DNA from: Hydractinia symbiolongicarpus
Taxonomy: Eukaryota > Cnidaria > Hydrozoa > Anthoathecata > Hydractiniidae
Assembly: GCF_029227915.1 (NCBI RefSeq)
Contig: NC_079875.1
Location: 6,200,001 to 6,264,000, forward strand
Direction of reading: 5' to 3'
DNA: 64,000 nucleotides
The notes below the pieces were generated by a model. That model made no database searches and had not been told where the DNA came from. It was given only the letters and a program-made list of their open reading frames with translations. Each line of letters starts with the position of its first letter. Positions within the stretch are counted from its first letter, which is position 1. This document shows, piece by piece, positions 42,860-56,826 of this stretch. A program made the position numbers and the translations under genes.

Positions 42860-43769
42860 CTCTTAAGATTGAATTCTTTAAACTAAAAAGAAATTTGAAT
42901 GTTACAAGGTGAATTTCCTGTTTTTATACAGTTTCTCTGGGGGGGTTTCATAAAAATGTACACATGAAAGTGAAACTAAAACAATCTTAAGTCAACCAAA
43001 ACAAGATAAATGTGTGACATTGTTCTTGTCATTGTTTTGTGTTCCGAAAGGTGACAAAGATTTTTGTCTTGCCCATATTCAGTTCTTTTTATACTTTAAC
43101 ATTTTACATAACATTATTACAACATTAATTTTGTTCCTTTTGACGAAACGACCATTACTAAGATTGAATGCAGTATGACCTCTCCTGTTTGTGACTTAAG
43201 CTAAACAAATAGATATAATTTACAAGATACTAGGTTTTCAAAGTTTTCAAAGCGAAAACCGTGAATAGAAAAATTAATCAACCGAAACTACCTGTTTAGC
43301 AAACATAATGTTTCTCATTCCTTTTAGATATATCTCAAGAGTGGAGTGCAATGATTTTACTTTGGAATCCGGTCCTAAAAATGGGAATAAATGTATATAA
43401 AGATACAACATAAAATTGGATTTTAACATCTATTTTGTTAATTTAACAACACTTTTATCTAAATACCACAAGAAAGAGTTATTGTTAGGCCCAATGGGGG
43501 GGGGAGAATGCTCGTCAAAGTAGAACAGTTAGCAGTCTAATTTTTTGTAGTGATAACTGAAAGCGCTATTCTTACCTACAATTGTGCAGAAATACAGGTT
43601 ATGATCATCTAATTGCACTAAAATAGATCACTATTTTGTATATTGCAACTACCGAAGCCTTTAACATTTGCACATCGCTAAAAAACGTGATGATATATCT
43701 ATCTTGTGAAAAAATACAGAAAATAAATGATCCTATAGATACAAAGTATTTAAAAAAATAAAAAAAGTC
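42860..43769. other. MFS upstream region and unit junction, unit 1
   Basis: Upstream DNA of the MFS gene; no other gene. Contains a G-run (about 43497-43505) and ends at the tandem junction. The partner is 56827-57724. Confidence 0.5.
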
Positions 43770-44981
43770 CGCATCCTGCCCCTCAGTTCACACGTTTTCC
43801 AGTGACACTGACACATGCTATAGAATTGGAAAGTTGTACGAACTTAACAACTGCTTTGTGGCATATTTCCAACTACTTTTTTAATCACGAAGTTAAAAAA
43901 AGGCTAACTGGAAAGTTGACTGCACTTTATTAATGTCTTTTATTTGAGATAACATCTGCATCAACATTCAAATTGTGTTTCTATTTTGTCTGTACAGCTT
44001 CATCTGATTAAGTTAATTTGTCGAATTATTTTTTACGCTACTCACACTCTTCAAGTCTAAAAAAGTAAGAAGGAAAATGTTAATAAATTCACATATGTTC
44101 AATGAACAAGAAATGTTTTTCTTGAAAAAGATAGCATTTTTTTTGCTGTAAAAGTAGTAGCCTATACGACTTTCTTAGGAGATCTATGTCATAATAGCGT
44201 CGGACAAGATCAATCAGACATTGAAGTTTCTCTTCTCCACAGCATATGTAGTGTACTTCCTATAATAGAATTGTTTGATTAAAGTACTTTAAATATTAGG
44301 CTCTTGGACCTCACGCTTGTTCCAACACACACACAACCACCACCATCACACTTCCCTTTTCATCCTTTAGTTATTAATTAGTTGTCATAGAAATGCATTT
44401 AACCTATTTTCCTGATTAATTTTTGTCTGTGATCAAACTGAAACAACATATCGAATCCCATTATTCTGCACATGGAGGTATCTGAAAGATACTTCAGTGA
44501 CATATCATTTAACTAACCAAAAATGTTTTACCTCGAAATTTAGTCCATATTCCCCAATTAGGAATTTTCAATACATGTTTTAACTCCTGATTATAATTAG
44601 TTGTAGGCTTCCTTTCTTCCACAATCTGTTTTATTCACATTTATTATAGTATAATTTAAACCAGGAAATCAAGGTAAAGGGGGTAATTACATGTGGTAAG
44701 TTAACACAGTCCTGGGTCGCTTAAAAGAAACATGGTTAGCCCACCTAAATTCAAGATGCCATTACTCTACGCGCTTAGGAAGACCGGTTTAGCTCGCTAA
44801 CCTAAGATAACACGTTACGTTAGATTTTATTGTCACATTTGATTCTAACAACCTGAGTGGATCCAAGGTTTTCCAGATGATTTATAAACAGAATATTCTG
44901 AATGAAGAAAATTTTAAATCTGGGTGTATTAGATAACATCTTATGACAACTCTTTCCTGGCTTAGTTGTCTCCTATAACAA

Positions 44982-45146
44982 ATTAAATTGTGGACACACG
45001 TATTGTCAAGTTTTGTCAAGATGGAAGAAGATGGAAGTTCTGAAATTTATTGTCCCTTGAAATGCAAAAAGAGGACAATTAAAAAATGTAATATGACATC
45101 CACCTTACCGACTCCATATACGTCGGCTGAGGTTTTGATGAAATGT
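44982..45146 (+). pseudogene. RING-exon relic in unit 2
   Basis: Same relic and same frameshift as 30972-31137, so decay preceded the tandem duplication. Confidence 0.7.
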
Positions 45147-45276
45147 AAGTTATTCTTCTTGTGTATCATTGTGTTCTTTCTTCTTGACAAAGTTAATATT
45201 TATTAAGGCCGTGTCTGTTGGGGGAGGTGAAAAGCATGGAGAGGTGGCTAAAATCACTCCAAGAATAATGAACTTC

Positions 45277-46474
45277 GTGTTTCGCTTCTTTATCTTCTCT
45301 CTCCTCGACAAAATTGATTTCGTAACATACTATATTTAAAAGTTCTCCATCGTAGAGTTCACAACGACACATATAACAATAAGCAGATATTCACCAAAGT
45401 AAAATTAGATATCCAAAATTATTCAGTCAACCTTGTGATATTCGTTGACGCGCAGCAGAGTAGACTATCAGCAAAGCGAGACTGAATAATTACGATATCC
45501 GATTTTACCGCGCTGAATATCTGCTTTATCATGCACCATTCGAAGGAAATAACACAATTCTCTTTAATTCATCTAACGTGGCGAACCTCTCCATATTTTA
45601 TTTTATTTTATTTTATTTTGTTTTTGTCTTTTTCGTTGTTCTTGTTTCTTGTTGTTGTAAAACTTCAGTTATTCTCAGCTCTCCATATGATTACTTATGT
45701 TTTGTGGGCTACCTGAGGTGCATGATAAAGTAAATTAACGTGTGGGCTTACACATATCACAAATACAATAGCGGACAAAATGTGTTGTAACATCCTAAAA
45801 AATAGGTATATTTTGTCAAAAATTACTAATTTCACAACAGTGTCCCCCATTTCCAAATTATTATCCATGCAATTTAAATACACTCAAGTCGTGCTAATTA
45901 TTTTAAATAAAGCGACATCTTTCGAGCAACCCGACGTAACATTTAAGGGGGAGGCAGCTTAATTTTTACAAAATTAGTACTTAAACTTGTCTGTAGTGCC
46001 CTTCTCCTCATTTCTCCAGACTTAGGGTAACAGAATAGGGACAAAGTTTTGTCAGAATTGAATTAGATTGGATTAAAGTTGCTTCAAATGTAGTGTTGTG
46101 AGATTGTTCAAACTGACAAAAGTGTTCTGGTGTGATTATACACTTAGTTTGGGTTGAAAAATTAACACACGTTCAAGAAGCTACAAAGCGGGTTAAGTAA
46201 GATCTCAGTTCTCGATGTTACTCTGCATCCTCACACATACCTAATAACATTGTATAATAACCAGACCACTCAAAATGTCGAGGTGCAAGAAATTATACCT
46301 ACTATATTGCAACAGTATAGACAACCTAATAATAAAAAATTTTTAAGACTTGCTACACTTTTATAGGCACGAATATACATTTTATATATATATTTTTCAG
46401 TATTCTTTTGGAAGCTATGGTCTCAAAGCAAGACAATACGAAGGACTGTATTTTTCAAAATAACTATACTAAAA
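45277..46474. repeat. Long inverted repeat, left arm, unit 2
   Basis: Unit 2 copy of 31268-32465. Confidence 0.75.
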
Positions 46475-46564
46475 AGCCCTGAGAAGGGAATCCAATCCTT
46501 CAAAAAGATTTTAAAGTCATCATTGTTGTTTCAACTTTGTATGCAATTATTTGGTACGTTTTTT

Positions 46565-46699
46565 GTCACACAATACACAAGCTTTGTCTCATAATACATA
46601 AGCTTTGTCACACAATACACAAGCTTTGTTACACAATACACAAGCTTTGTCACACAATACACAAGCTTTTTCACACAATACACAAACTTCGTCACACAA
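46565..46699. repeat. 21-bp minisatellite array, unit 2, first
   Basis: One unit shorter than its partner at 32556-32711. Confidence 0.9.
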
Positions 46700-47271
46700 T
46701 ATACTTTACAAGGTTTATTAAAACTCCTTGAAACTCAAATAAAGATGAAACTAAAGATACAAACTCTAAATACACATTTTAAAAATCCTAAACAAACACA
46801 TAAAAAAAGAATATTTCTTAATTTAATGATATAGACACAAAGATAATATTTCCTATCACAATAGTTGAAACAATGGTTGTATTCATGATGATGTACTTGA
46901 AGTACGAAACGCTTAGTAATAAAAATATATTATATGAATTGATATATTTGCTTCCTTATTAGGAATATTACGTGGCCGCCTTTTATAATAATAATAGTTG
47001 TTACATGTAACAACATTTCCTGAATGCGTGTTACAGATTTATTTCAATATCAAATAAAACTAGAGGCCCTTAGGCCTAGAGGTCAGCGCGACTGAGAACC
47101 TTAAATGTGTGAGTGAGAATTGTTTATCCACGAAAGTAAAAAAGAAAATTTTCTTTCGCTTCAAGATAGAAAAATTTACCCACTTTCCTCTGAAAAACGA
47201 TATTAGTTCAAATATCGTCTCACTTCTTATGCTTGGTTTCCACTCCGAGATAGCATGAGATAATTCGCATA

Positions 47272-47640
47272 TTACTGTGCACGGAGAAAGGAAGTAGTAT
47301 TTCTCGAAATTTCAAATAAATAGGGATCTGACTTTTCAATTTGAATATTCCCGTTTTCAGTTGCAATTGAATTGGGCAGTTCGTCTAAAGCAAGATATTG
47401 ACTGGTGTAACCTAGGCTGACGTAAAGATCATTCCCTAGTGTCAAAATACGATCAAGATCCCATTCAGTCCAGTAACGCACAGACGCAATAGAAGGGTAA
47501 CAAATGGCCCACAAAGCATTGCACACGCATTGCTACCCGCTGATTCTCCAAATCTAGAATGACCTTGATGAAATGAGCCCATTACTATTTTATCTGGGTT
47601 GACAGGCCCGGGGTTGGACTGAAAGTCACTAGCCATTAGA
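47272..47640 (-). pseudogene. Broken 2A-like leader plus cysteine-peptidase-like domain, unit 2
   Basis: Same fragment and same frameshift as 33284-33652, with one additional residue change. The break therefore predates the 14-kb duplication. Confidence 0.5.
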
Positions 47641-48200
47641 AAAGCCAAAGTAATATTTACACATTAATGGAACAGAATGGAGCGTGCCTTAAGAGCGAGA
47701 AAATTTCTTCAGAAACAGTAGTTCTGAACTGAGCTCAGTGGTTGAACCGAAAGTTCAAATAGCAATGCGATATGCCTAGATCTAAAATACAACAAAGTAG
47801 AACAGTAAAATTATATAGCTAGCTATATATATTTTTTAAATATATTATTTTTTATTGTAAAAAAATCTATTCTATAAGTTATATACATGTAAAAGTATAT
47901 TGTAAGATCAAGGTAGTGTCCAAGTTTGACAAGAGATTAAATAGTAACAAAGTAAACGTGTGTAAACAAGTAACCAAGTAAACCGTTGTTCTTTCGCTTG
48001 ACCGATAAGAAAAGAAGAAAAAAAAATTACACAATATTTTGTAAACAAAGGGAAGAAACTTTTGCAAAAAGAAAAATTTGCGAAAATTAGGGACAATCAA
48101 AAGCTCCATTTTCGATTTCACAATCCAAATTAATGCCCCATAAAGTAAATTATGAGGATAATGCTACTAAATATATGAAGACCGAATTAAAGAAAAAATA

Positions 48201-48339
48201 GTCATGTTGAAGAAGAACTACTTTGTTCATCACTAACATACTGCCAAGGGGCTCCCAGTTCTGAGGACCGCGAATAGAATCCCGCTCACTGCTTGGCAGT
48301 ATGTTAGTGATGAACAAAGTAGTTCTTCTTCAATATGAC
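48201..48339. repeat. 48-bp-stem hairpin, unit 2
   Basis: Same stem, with a single loop change (CGAATAGAATCC). The stem has not diverged. Confidence 0.75.
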
Positions 48340-50007
48340 TTACATGTATTATACATTGCATTAGGAGCGAAGCAGATTTTCACCAACAACTTCACCGAAA
48401 ACTGTGTTTTTGAAATTTCCACCATCTTTGAAAGTCTTTTTGGAAATTGGGACAAAAACTCGAAATTGGCAAATAATATTTAAAATCTTAAAAATGGAAT
48501 TATTTTCGCCAAAGGCCAATTTTCAAATTTTTGACAGAAATTAATTTTTGCGAATCGGTCACTTTTAGATTGTAAAGTTGCAAAATCCGCCACAATTTAT
48601 TCCTGCTGTAATTGCAGGAAACATGCCCAGTTATTTCAGCGTGAATATATATATATATATATTGTGCAATATTATGCAATTTTTACATCTATGGCAACAG
48701 GGACACGAAGTCATGGAGAATTAGTGTCTACTGAATCAAAATGTATTCATTCAAGATGACGGAGAGAGTTGTGTGCACTACTACAAGCTTTGAAAGCAGT
48801 TTCACAAATACAATAAATAATCACAAATGCAGAACATGCTATACAAATATCAGGGTGCAAAATTGGCCAGACAACTTCGATTTTTACTGTAAAATACGAT
48901 TGTTTTATCAAATGCGATATTTTTTTCTGCCATGGATGTTAACGTCGAAAAGATCAACCCCCACCCCCCCTATCGCTTTGGGCACAGATACAAGAGAGAT
49001 ATTTTTGATAAAACGATCGTATTTTACAGTGCCCGGATCTTGTCTGTTTACGAGCGGAAGAGAGGGGGACCTTCCATGTAGCATCAAACAAACCACATTT
49101 GGTCAGAATGTACTTCCGTCATCATGATGGCAGAGCGTACTGCGATTGAAACATCATGACTAAACCTACCTCTTTTGCAACTGCCATGGCCTGATACTAC
49201 TGACAGGGGGTGGGGGGGGGGGTTCAAAGTAACGTCGAATCAACGCTTAGTTTGGCAATGTGAGCATATGGATGCCTACCCTAAACGAAGATGTCAAATT
49301 TTTTTGCCCGCCCACCACATTTTCATATGCAAGAATGACACCAACCGAACATTTTATTGATGTCGGCTTTAGCAGTTAGGACAGTAGGTCATTAACTAGC
49401 TATATTTCAGTTAATATATAGCTAGCAAGCTTATTATATGCAGTGCGACTGGCAAAAATTAGAAACCTGTTGAGGTTTGGGAATACTTAAATGCATTAAC
49501 GGTAGCTACCTAATAGCTAGCTAGCTATAAAACAATAAATAGAAAAGTAGAATAACTTGCCTTGAAAATGGTCAACGAACAACAAAACCAGTGAGATCTT
49601 CTGTGTACGGAGACGTAACTACCAGTCAGAGCCAAAACCGGAAATATATTTGGTTTTATTTATGTTTTAGCTGTGTTTCCTTCTTTTAAAATGTTGTTTG
49701 GTTCTGGAAACTCATGATTTCTGCATCCTGATTGGCTGATGGGTGGAAAACGGCCGTTGGATTAAGTAGGCGGTAATAAGGTGGTCGAGAAGCTGACTAG
49801 GGACGGACAGAATAACACACGAACACAAAAAGGCAAACTGAAATGAAAGATCAGCTACCTGACGGGGCTGACCAAATATCATTCTCGCTATCATCCATGA
49901 GACATCCACCAAAAGATATTAAATTAAACAGCTTATGGTGCAGAATAAGTAGCTAAACTGTGCTATTTCTTTAATTTATACGTGCGCCTTTAACGCAGAA
50001 AAATGTA

Positions 50008-50337
50008 CTATTGAGAAAAGGATATGTCTTGAATGCGTGTTACAGGTTTATATCGATATAAAAAACAAATAAATAATAACAAAACTACAATTCCCATTCC
50101 AATTGACCACCAATCTAACACTGACATTTGCAAATGCTGCTGTTAAGGCAGCTGTAACAGTTCCCGAACCGGATTGGGCATTCCGTAACGCCTCAGTAAA
50201 ACTTTGTACGACAGACGGCACCATTTTTGCAACCTTAGTTTGCAGCACAACCTCTTCAATGAAGCACACAAAAATGTAACCGATCATAAAAAGGACCATC
50301 AGTGTTACATCACGTTCCAAATTCCCTTCTAATCGTT
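50008..50337 (-). pseudogene. MFS transporter 3' fragment, unit 2
   Basis: Unit 2 copy of 36042-36371, with the same truncation and frameshift. Confidence 0.8.
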
Positions 50338-51706
50338 GTGCGCTTTATGGCTTTGTTTGCTTGGCGCATGTCTATACACATACGAATTTCGTCTGGATTA
50401 TTTTTTTTTGGTACAACAACGATCGGTGAAACCTAGGGTTCAATTGCGAGATTTCCGCCAATCAGATTCGGTGCTTTTGTATTAAGAACAAAAAACTCAT
50501 CAAGAATGAGTTTCCGTTTTGACTCAGCGAGACACTGAACCACGCCCACTACTTTCAGCTGTGAGATTTCTGTTGATGATCCGTAAGGTACTAAACACAC
50601 TTGCGATTTTCTTAGTTTATGTTGTTTTGTTTTTTGTAAACATTGAAACGTTTCTATATTCAATATGTTTGTACTACAACCTGTGTCTATTAAAACTGGA
50701 ATAAAATGTCCGGAGACCTTTATGCTGGTTTTGAATGTCCTGAGTTTGTCCTTAGGATGAAGCGAGTTGACACGATTAACGGAGAAGCAATTTTCTGTCG
50801 GAGGTTCGACCGATTGTTCAGTGCCTGGTTGAACGAAACGAACGGGGTAACGAGGTGGTGGGTTGATATTATGTTTACGAGATGAGCGAAATACACGTGC
50901 GAAGTGATTCAATTTTCCACACGATCGACATACTTGATTTTTAGCAGGGCACTGTTTTGCATGGGGCCAAGCATTTCCGCAGTTAAAACATGACTTACTT
51001 GGTGTTTCTTTTTTGTGGACTTGCATTTGTAGATCAGCAATTTGTTTACATAATACTTGAACTTCCTCTGCTTGTGAAGTGTCACCGATATGGTTTGTTG
51101 CTCCAGCTTCAATTTCTTGAGATTGATGCTCCACGTCTTCGTATAATTTACCTCGTGTGAGAATGTCCTGTAGAGATGCTTCTTTGTTACTGAAACAGTA
51201 TTTTCTAAGCTTGTTTGACGTTGTTCCTAAAATTAGCTGTGTTTTGATCTGTTGGTTGATACTGTCGAAATTACAATGTGAAGCAATAGTTTTAAGTCGT
51301 ACATAATAAGATTGTAAAGTTTCGCTATCATTCTGTATTGTTTTTTTGATTTCGGCTCAAAATATCGACTAAATGCATTAGTTAAATCTTCGATCGTAGT
51401 TCCAGTATTGTCAAGTACTTCAAAAATATCTTGTAATTCAAATCCTCCGCAATGCAATAACAAAGCTCTTTTTCTTGTTTGGTCTTCGATGTTCATTGCC
51501 ATTATAAAGTTATTAAATCTACTAACATATTTCTTCCAACGTATACCAACACTGTGCATTTCACTTTCGTCAAAAGAAAATTTAGGAAAATCTGGCAAAA
51601 AGGTACTCGTCGCCATTGTTGTATTTAGAAGCAGTAAAAACACGTGCGAAGAACTACTCTATATATTTTCAACTGAACTTCACGTCTCGATAACCTCAAA
51701 CACAAC
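50338..51706 (-). mobile_element. Ty3-type gag-protease fragment, unit 2
   Basis: Same fragment as 36372-37740, same A-run frameshift. The last Cys of the second zinc knuckle is Phe here (HFARVF), so it has decayed further. No LTRs. Confidence 0.82.
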
Positions 51707-52574
51707 AACAATCATGACAACAAACAAAACCAGTTGAAAGACAATACAGACAGCATGTGACATTTCCTTACTTTTATTAGGACATGTGGAGAAAAAAAAA
51801 TTATAGGAAGAATTTTAAGCTTTTCAGGGGCATTAAATTTTTTTGGCAGGGACAATTTTTGTAAACTTTAAAATCTAACTTGTTGTATAAATGTTGGAAG
51901 AGGTTGTATCAATTATTTATAACGTGTATTTACCAGGCGGCTACTAATGTGTTGCTAAGGTATTACTAAGAAGATATATTGGACATAGGACTAAAATACA
52001 GACCAGATCGATTTTGATCCCAATGGCGTCATAATAATGTGCTTTTTATATTGATTATCTTTAAATGCTATATCGCAAACTTGCACCAAGTTTAATTACA
52101 TAAACATGAATATTTAAAGATTACATTCTTCTTTAAAAAAAGAAATTTTCTTTTCTTCTGAATAAAATTCATTTTTTTATTAGAAATAAACATTTCCTAT
52201 CCAATGGATAAGTCTATGAAGACTAAGGCAGTATTTATGTTTTATACAATTTAAAAACAGGACAACATTTATAGCAGTAATATCTAACTCAAGGTTTTAA
52301 CATCTTGTAGGAATATTTTTTTATGAAACAAAGTGACCTCAGTGCAGCGACCTCAATTAGTCTACACTGTCTGGTTGCTTTTATCAAAAACATTTGACAT
52401 GGCAAATATGAGATGAGCAGCGGTGCATAAATGAGGTATATTACTTTCAAATCTAACGTACAGATTTACTTACCCAGGTGAGTTAAGGCATGCGAAATCA
52501 CTTTTGCTTATTCTTGACAAAATTTTTAGGACTAAAACAGTTACGTACATATGTTAAGTAAATATGATTTCCGG

Positions 52575-52742
52575 TTGTTATTATGGATAAGTCGGTGGCC
52601 CATGGATAAACCACGGGTTCGACCGTCCTTTTTGTACCGTATTTCCTGCGTCTCGCTACTCGCTACTACGTCTCGAGGTACCATTTCGCGCAGAGACAGA
52701 CAGAATACGGCTATTATTTTAGAGATTATGTCACAAAAAATG
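52575..52742 (+). repeat. tRNA-derived SINE-like element, unit 2
   Basis: Unit 2 copy of 38610-38775. Confidence 0.45.
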
Positions 52743-53206
52743 CAATCTTTATTAAAAAAATCGCAGCACAAGCAGTAATGTCTGTTGTAAAATAGTTCAA
52801 AAGTACGCCTTATCGCGTTTTGTGACGTCATTAAAGTTTTATAAACTTAAAGAGGATACAAAACGAGTTGTTGATTTTTGACTTTAGGATTTCACACAGA
52901 GCTCGAGCTTCTGATGGGAAGAAAGTTTATGAGCAACGAGTACAAAAACAAAATATTAATTCATATCTTAGATATCATAAGTTACACCAAAATATAATTG
53001 AAAACGACAGAAAAATATATTACAAATATTCAATATCCATAATTTATTCTACATAAGCACTTACCTTGCTCTTAAATCAGGTGTTCTTGTAAAGAGAAAA
53101 TGACTAGCTATCTAGCCTAAGAATTCTGCACAAAACATACCAAAATTATTGCATACAAAGTTGAGACAACAATGACGACTTTAAAATCTTTCTAACAGCA
53201 TGGATT

Positions 53207-54672
53207 TACTATAGCATTTTTGAAAAAATACAGTCCCTCGTGTTGTCTTGCTTCAACACCATAGCTTCCAAAAGAATACTGAAAATATATATATGAAATG
53301 TATATTTGTGCCTAAAAAATGAAACAAGTCCTAAAAAGATTTTTGTTACTAGGTTGTCTATACTGTTGCAATAAAGTAGGGATAATTTATTGCACTTCGA
53401 CCTTTTGAGTTGTCAAGTTATTATATACTATTATTAGGTATGTGCAAGGATAGAGAGTAAGATCGAGGATGGAGATCTTACTTAAGCCTCGTGAACGTGA
53501 GGTAATTTTTTAACCCAAACTAAGTGCACAATCAAACAAGAACACTTTCGTCAGTCCACACTGGAAGCAACTTTAATCCTGACAAAACTTTGTCCCTATT
53601 CCGATACCCTAATTCTAGAGAAATAAGGTGAAGGACACTGCAAACAAGTTTGAGAAATAATTTTGTAAAAATTAAGCCTCCTTCCCCTTAAATGTTACGT
53701 CGGGTTGCTCGAAAGATGTCGCTTTGTTTAAAATAATTAGCACGTCTTGAGTCCATTAAAATTTGATGGATGAAAATGGGGAAATGGGGGACACTGTTGT
53801 GAAATTAGTAATTTTTTACAAAATATAACTATTTTTTTAGGATGTTTCAACATAATTTTGTCCGTCATTGTAGTTGTGATATGTGTTAGCCCACTCGTTA
53901 ACTTACTTTATCATGCACCTTAGGTAGCACACAAAAGATAAGTAATCAGATGGAGAGCTGAGGATAACTGAAGCGCTAAAGTTTTAGAACAACAAGAAAC
54001 GTTGTGATTAAAACACAAGAGGGATACGCACAATATCATATATTTTGTGTTAGCTACCAGTGCTTGGGTCGCTATTTGGCAAGTTGCGAAACTTCGTTCG
54101 TAATTTTAAAATGCTAGACTTTACTAACTGATTTTATGAGAACTTCTCTCAAAGACATTTCTCTGTAGACTAAGAAAACTAACATAAAATTCCTATTATA
54201 AAGCATACAACATTACACTCTTGGGATACACACAGTTACTGTACGACGCGTATATCGTCATGGCTGCGCACAAGATGATCGTATAAACAATAAGACGCAT
54301 TATGACATTAACAAAAAAGAACAACGAAAAAGACAAAACAAAACAAAATAAGATAAAACAGAAAAGATTCGCCACTTTAGATAATGATGAGTTAGAGAGG
54401 ATTGTGTTATTTCCACCCATTGGTGAATGATAAAACAGATATTCGGAGTGGCAAAATCGGATATCGTAATTATTCAGTCTGGCTTTGCTGATAGTCTACT
54501 CTGTTGCGCGTCAACGAATATCACAAAGTTGACTGAATAATTATGGATATCTGATTTTACCTTTGTGAGTATCTGCTTATTGTTATATGTGACGTTGTGA
54601 ACTCTACGATGGAGAACTTTTAAATATAATATGTTACGAAATCAATTTTTTTAGAAGAGAGAAAAGATAAAA
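53207..54672. repeat. Long inverted repeat, right arm, unit 2
   Basis: Unit 2 copy of 39241-40705. Confidence 0.75.
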
Positions 54673-54683
54673 GAGGGAAACAA

Positions 54684-54867
54684 AAGCTTTGTCACACAAT
54701 ACACAAGCTTCGTGACACAATACACAAACTTTGTCACACAATACACAAACTTTGTCACACAATACACAAGCTTCGTCACACAATACATAAGCTTTGTCAC
54801 AAAATACGCAAGCTTTTTCACACAATAAACAAGCTTTGTTACACAATACACAAACTTCGTCACACAA
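54684..54867. repeat. 21-bp minisatellite array, unit 2, second
   Basis: Same copy number as 40717-40900. Confidence 0.9.
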
Positions 54868-55410
54868 TATACTATACAAGGTTTATTAAACTCCTTAAAA
54901 CTCAAATGATAACGAAACTAAAGATACAAGCTCTAAATGCACATCCCAATACAAATCCCAAACAAACACATAAAAAAAGAATATTTCTTAATTGAATGAT
55001 ATAGACACAAAGATAATTTTTCCTATCACAATAGTTGAAACAATGGTTGTATTCATGATGATGTACTTGAAGTACGAAACGCTTAGCAATACAAATATAT
55101 TATATGAATTTATAAAATTGTTTTCTCATTAAAAATAATACATGGCAGTAGATTATACATACTGTTGAACAGAAAACAAAATTGTTCATTTAAAATTTCA
55201 TTTAAATGTTGGTCATATTTATGAAACAAAATTTCCTCAAAGCGTGTTACAGATTTATTTTGATATATAAAAAAAAAAAATCATTCTGGCTATCTTCCAT
55301 CCACCAATAAAACGTTAAATTAAGCAACTTATGGTGCAGAACAAGCAGCTAAATCGTGCTATTTCTTCAATTTTTACTTTCGCTTTTGATCAGCGCAAGT
55401 AAAAATTGTT

Positions 55411-56826
55411 CTATTGTGAAAACGATATTTCTTGAATGCGTGTTAAAGATTTATGTCTATATAAAAAACAAACAAGCAATATCAAAACTGCAATTTCCAT
55501 TCCAATTGACCACCAATCTAACGCTGATATTGCAAATGCCTCTGTTAAGGCAGCTATAACAGTTCCCGAACCGGATAGAACTTTCCGTAACGCTTCAGTA
55601 AATCTTTGTATATTGGATGGCACCATTTTTGCAACCATAGTTCGCAACAAAACCATTTCAATGAACCACACAAAAATGTAACCGATCATAAAAAGAACCA
55701 TCAGTGTTACATCACGTTCCAAATTTCGTTCTAATCGTTTCATGGCAATCATTATAACAAACAAAACCAGTTGAAAGACAATACAGACCAAACTTACATA
55801 GTACACAGCACGTTTTGAAGTGCAATATTTTGATAAAATTAACAGCGCAAAGAAGTACGTAATGCCATACGTCACTAAAGTTAACGTTAAAGCTTCTAAA
55901 CTCCATCCCAATAAATTTAACTCTATCAATGGTATAAGTAGATCTAGGCTCATTAAGCAGTACATAAACATAAAAGAAGATACAAACATTAACAAAGCGT
56001 CTGGGTTTGTAATGATGGTTTTCAACACTAATGCTACAGAATGGTCACAGTCATGTTGTATTAGCATTTCTTTATCGACATCTACCTCTGCACTAAAGTC
56101 TAATTCACTCATACGAATTTCACCTGCACCACATTCTGTGTCATTATTTGGGCTTGTACAACACTCATCATGTTCTTTTATATGCTTTTTTAGATCAAAC
56201 TCAGCAGAACAATCATACAGAAAGAAGTTGACAATTATTAACACAAGGAGTGTCATTGCAGCCACAAATATTCCAACAAAATTTAGGTAGTTTATTGTGA
56301 GAGATCCAATGTTAAACTCGAACGCGCCTTTAAAAATAATACCAAAACATGGACCGAGAGCAAATCCAACAGAGTAGGATGAAGCTAGCCACCACAATGC
56401 GCTCGTACCCTCGTTGCTGTCGTAAAGTCGAACAATTTCACCAGAGCAGATGCTACCGAATGTGTTGGCTATACCCGCAATAAATCTACCAATAACTAAA
56501 TAAATTGGATGAAAGTGAATAGCATATAATAGATTTCCAATAATTTGTGCTACGAGTACAAAGTTTGTGTACAATTTCATTTTACGAGTTTTGTCAATAA
56601 AACGGCCAGCAGGAGGTCCCAGTATCGTCGAGCATAAACAAAATGATGCTATAGTTAATCCATAATACAACTTCGGTTTATCAGTTTTAACCAAATCTGT
56701 GAGATATGGATACAGTGTTGCAAACACAACACTGTAATCTACACCTACGATAGCACCACACAATAGGTATGCACCAACTGTTCTTCGTCGCTTTTTCTTC
56801 CAGCTATCCAAATTGAAATTACCCAT
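55411..56826 (-). CDS. MFS transporter, MFSD8/CLN7-like, unit 2
   Basis: Paralogue of 41444-42859 with the same length and about 14 amino-acid differences. Most are grouped in two places: the segment around residue 165 (ALGPCFGIIFKGAFEF versus AFGPCFGIVFKDVFDF) and the central loop (CCTSP, EIRMSELDFSAE). Elsewhere changes are few (Val to Met, Ser to Arg and Tyr to His near the end). No stop or indel, so probably functional. Upstream sequence is largely shared with unit 1 except for a short deletion just before the start. Confidence 0.85.
   Translation of the reverse strand: MGNFNLDSWKKKRRRTVGAYLLCGAIVGVDYSVVFATLYPYLTDLVKTDKPKLYYGLTIASFCLCSTILGPPAGRFIDKTRKMKLYTNFVLVAQIIGNLLYAIHFHPIYLVIGRFIAGIANTFGSICSGEIVRLYDSNEGTSALWWLASSYSVGFALGPCFGIIFKGAFEFNIGSLTINYLNFVGIFVAAMTLLVLIIVNFFLYDCSAEFDLKKHIKEHDECCTSPNNDTECGAGEIRMSELDFSAEVDVDKEMLIQHDCDHSVALVLKTIITNPDALLMFVSSFMFMYCLMSLDLLIPLIELNLLGWSLEALTLTLVTYGITYFFALLILSKYCTSKRAVYYVSLVCIVFQLVLFVIMIAMKRLERNLERDVTLMVLFMIGYIFVWFIEMVLLRTMVAKMVPSNIQRFTEALRKVLSGSGTVIAALTEAFAISALDWWSIGMEIAVLILLVCFLYRHKSLTRIQEISFSQ

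Larger units (their letters stand above)
29715..43769. repeat. Tandem unit 1 (about 14 kb)
   Basis: Colinear with 43770-57724 at near identity, with offset drifting from 14060 to 13955 through small indels. The unit junctions at 43769 and 57724 both read AAAATAAAAAAAGTCC followed by xxATCCTGCCCCTC, so unit ends are shared. The unit contains an intact MFS gene, an MFS fragment, retroelement pieces and an inverted repeat. Confidence 0.88.
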
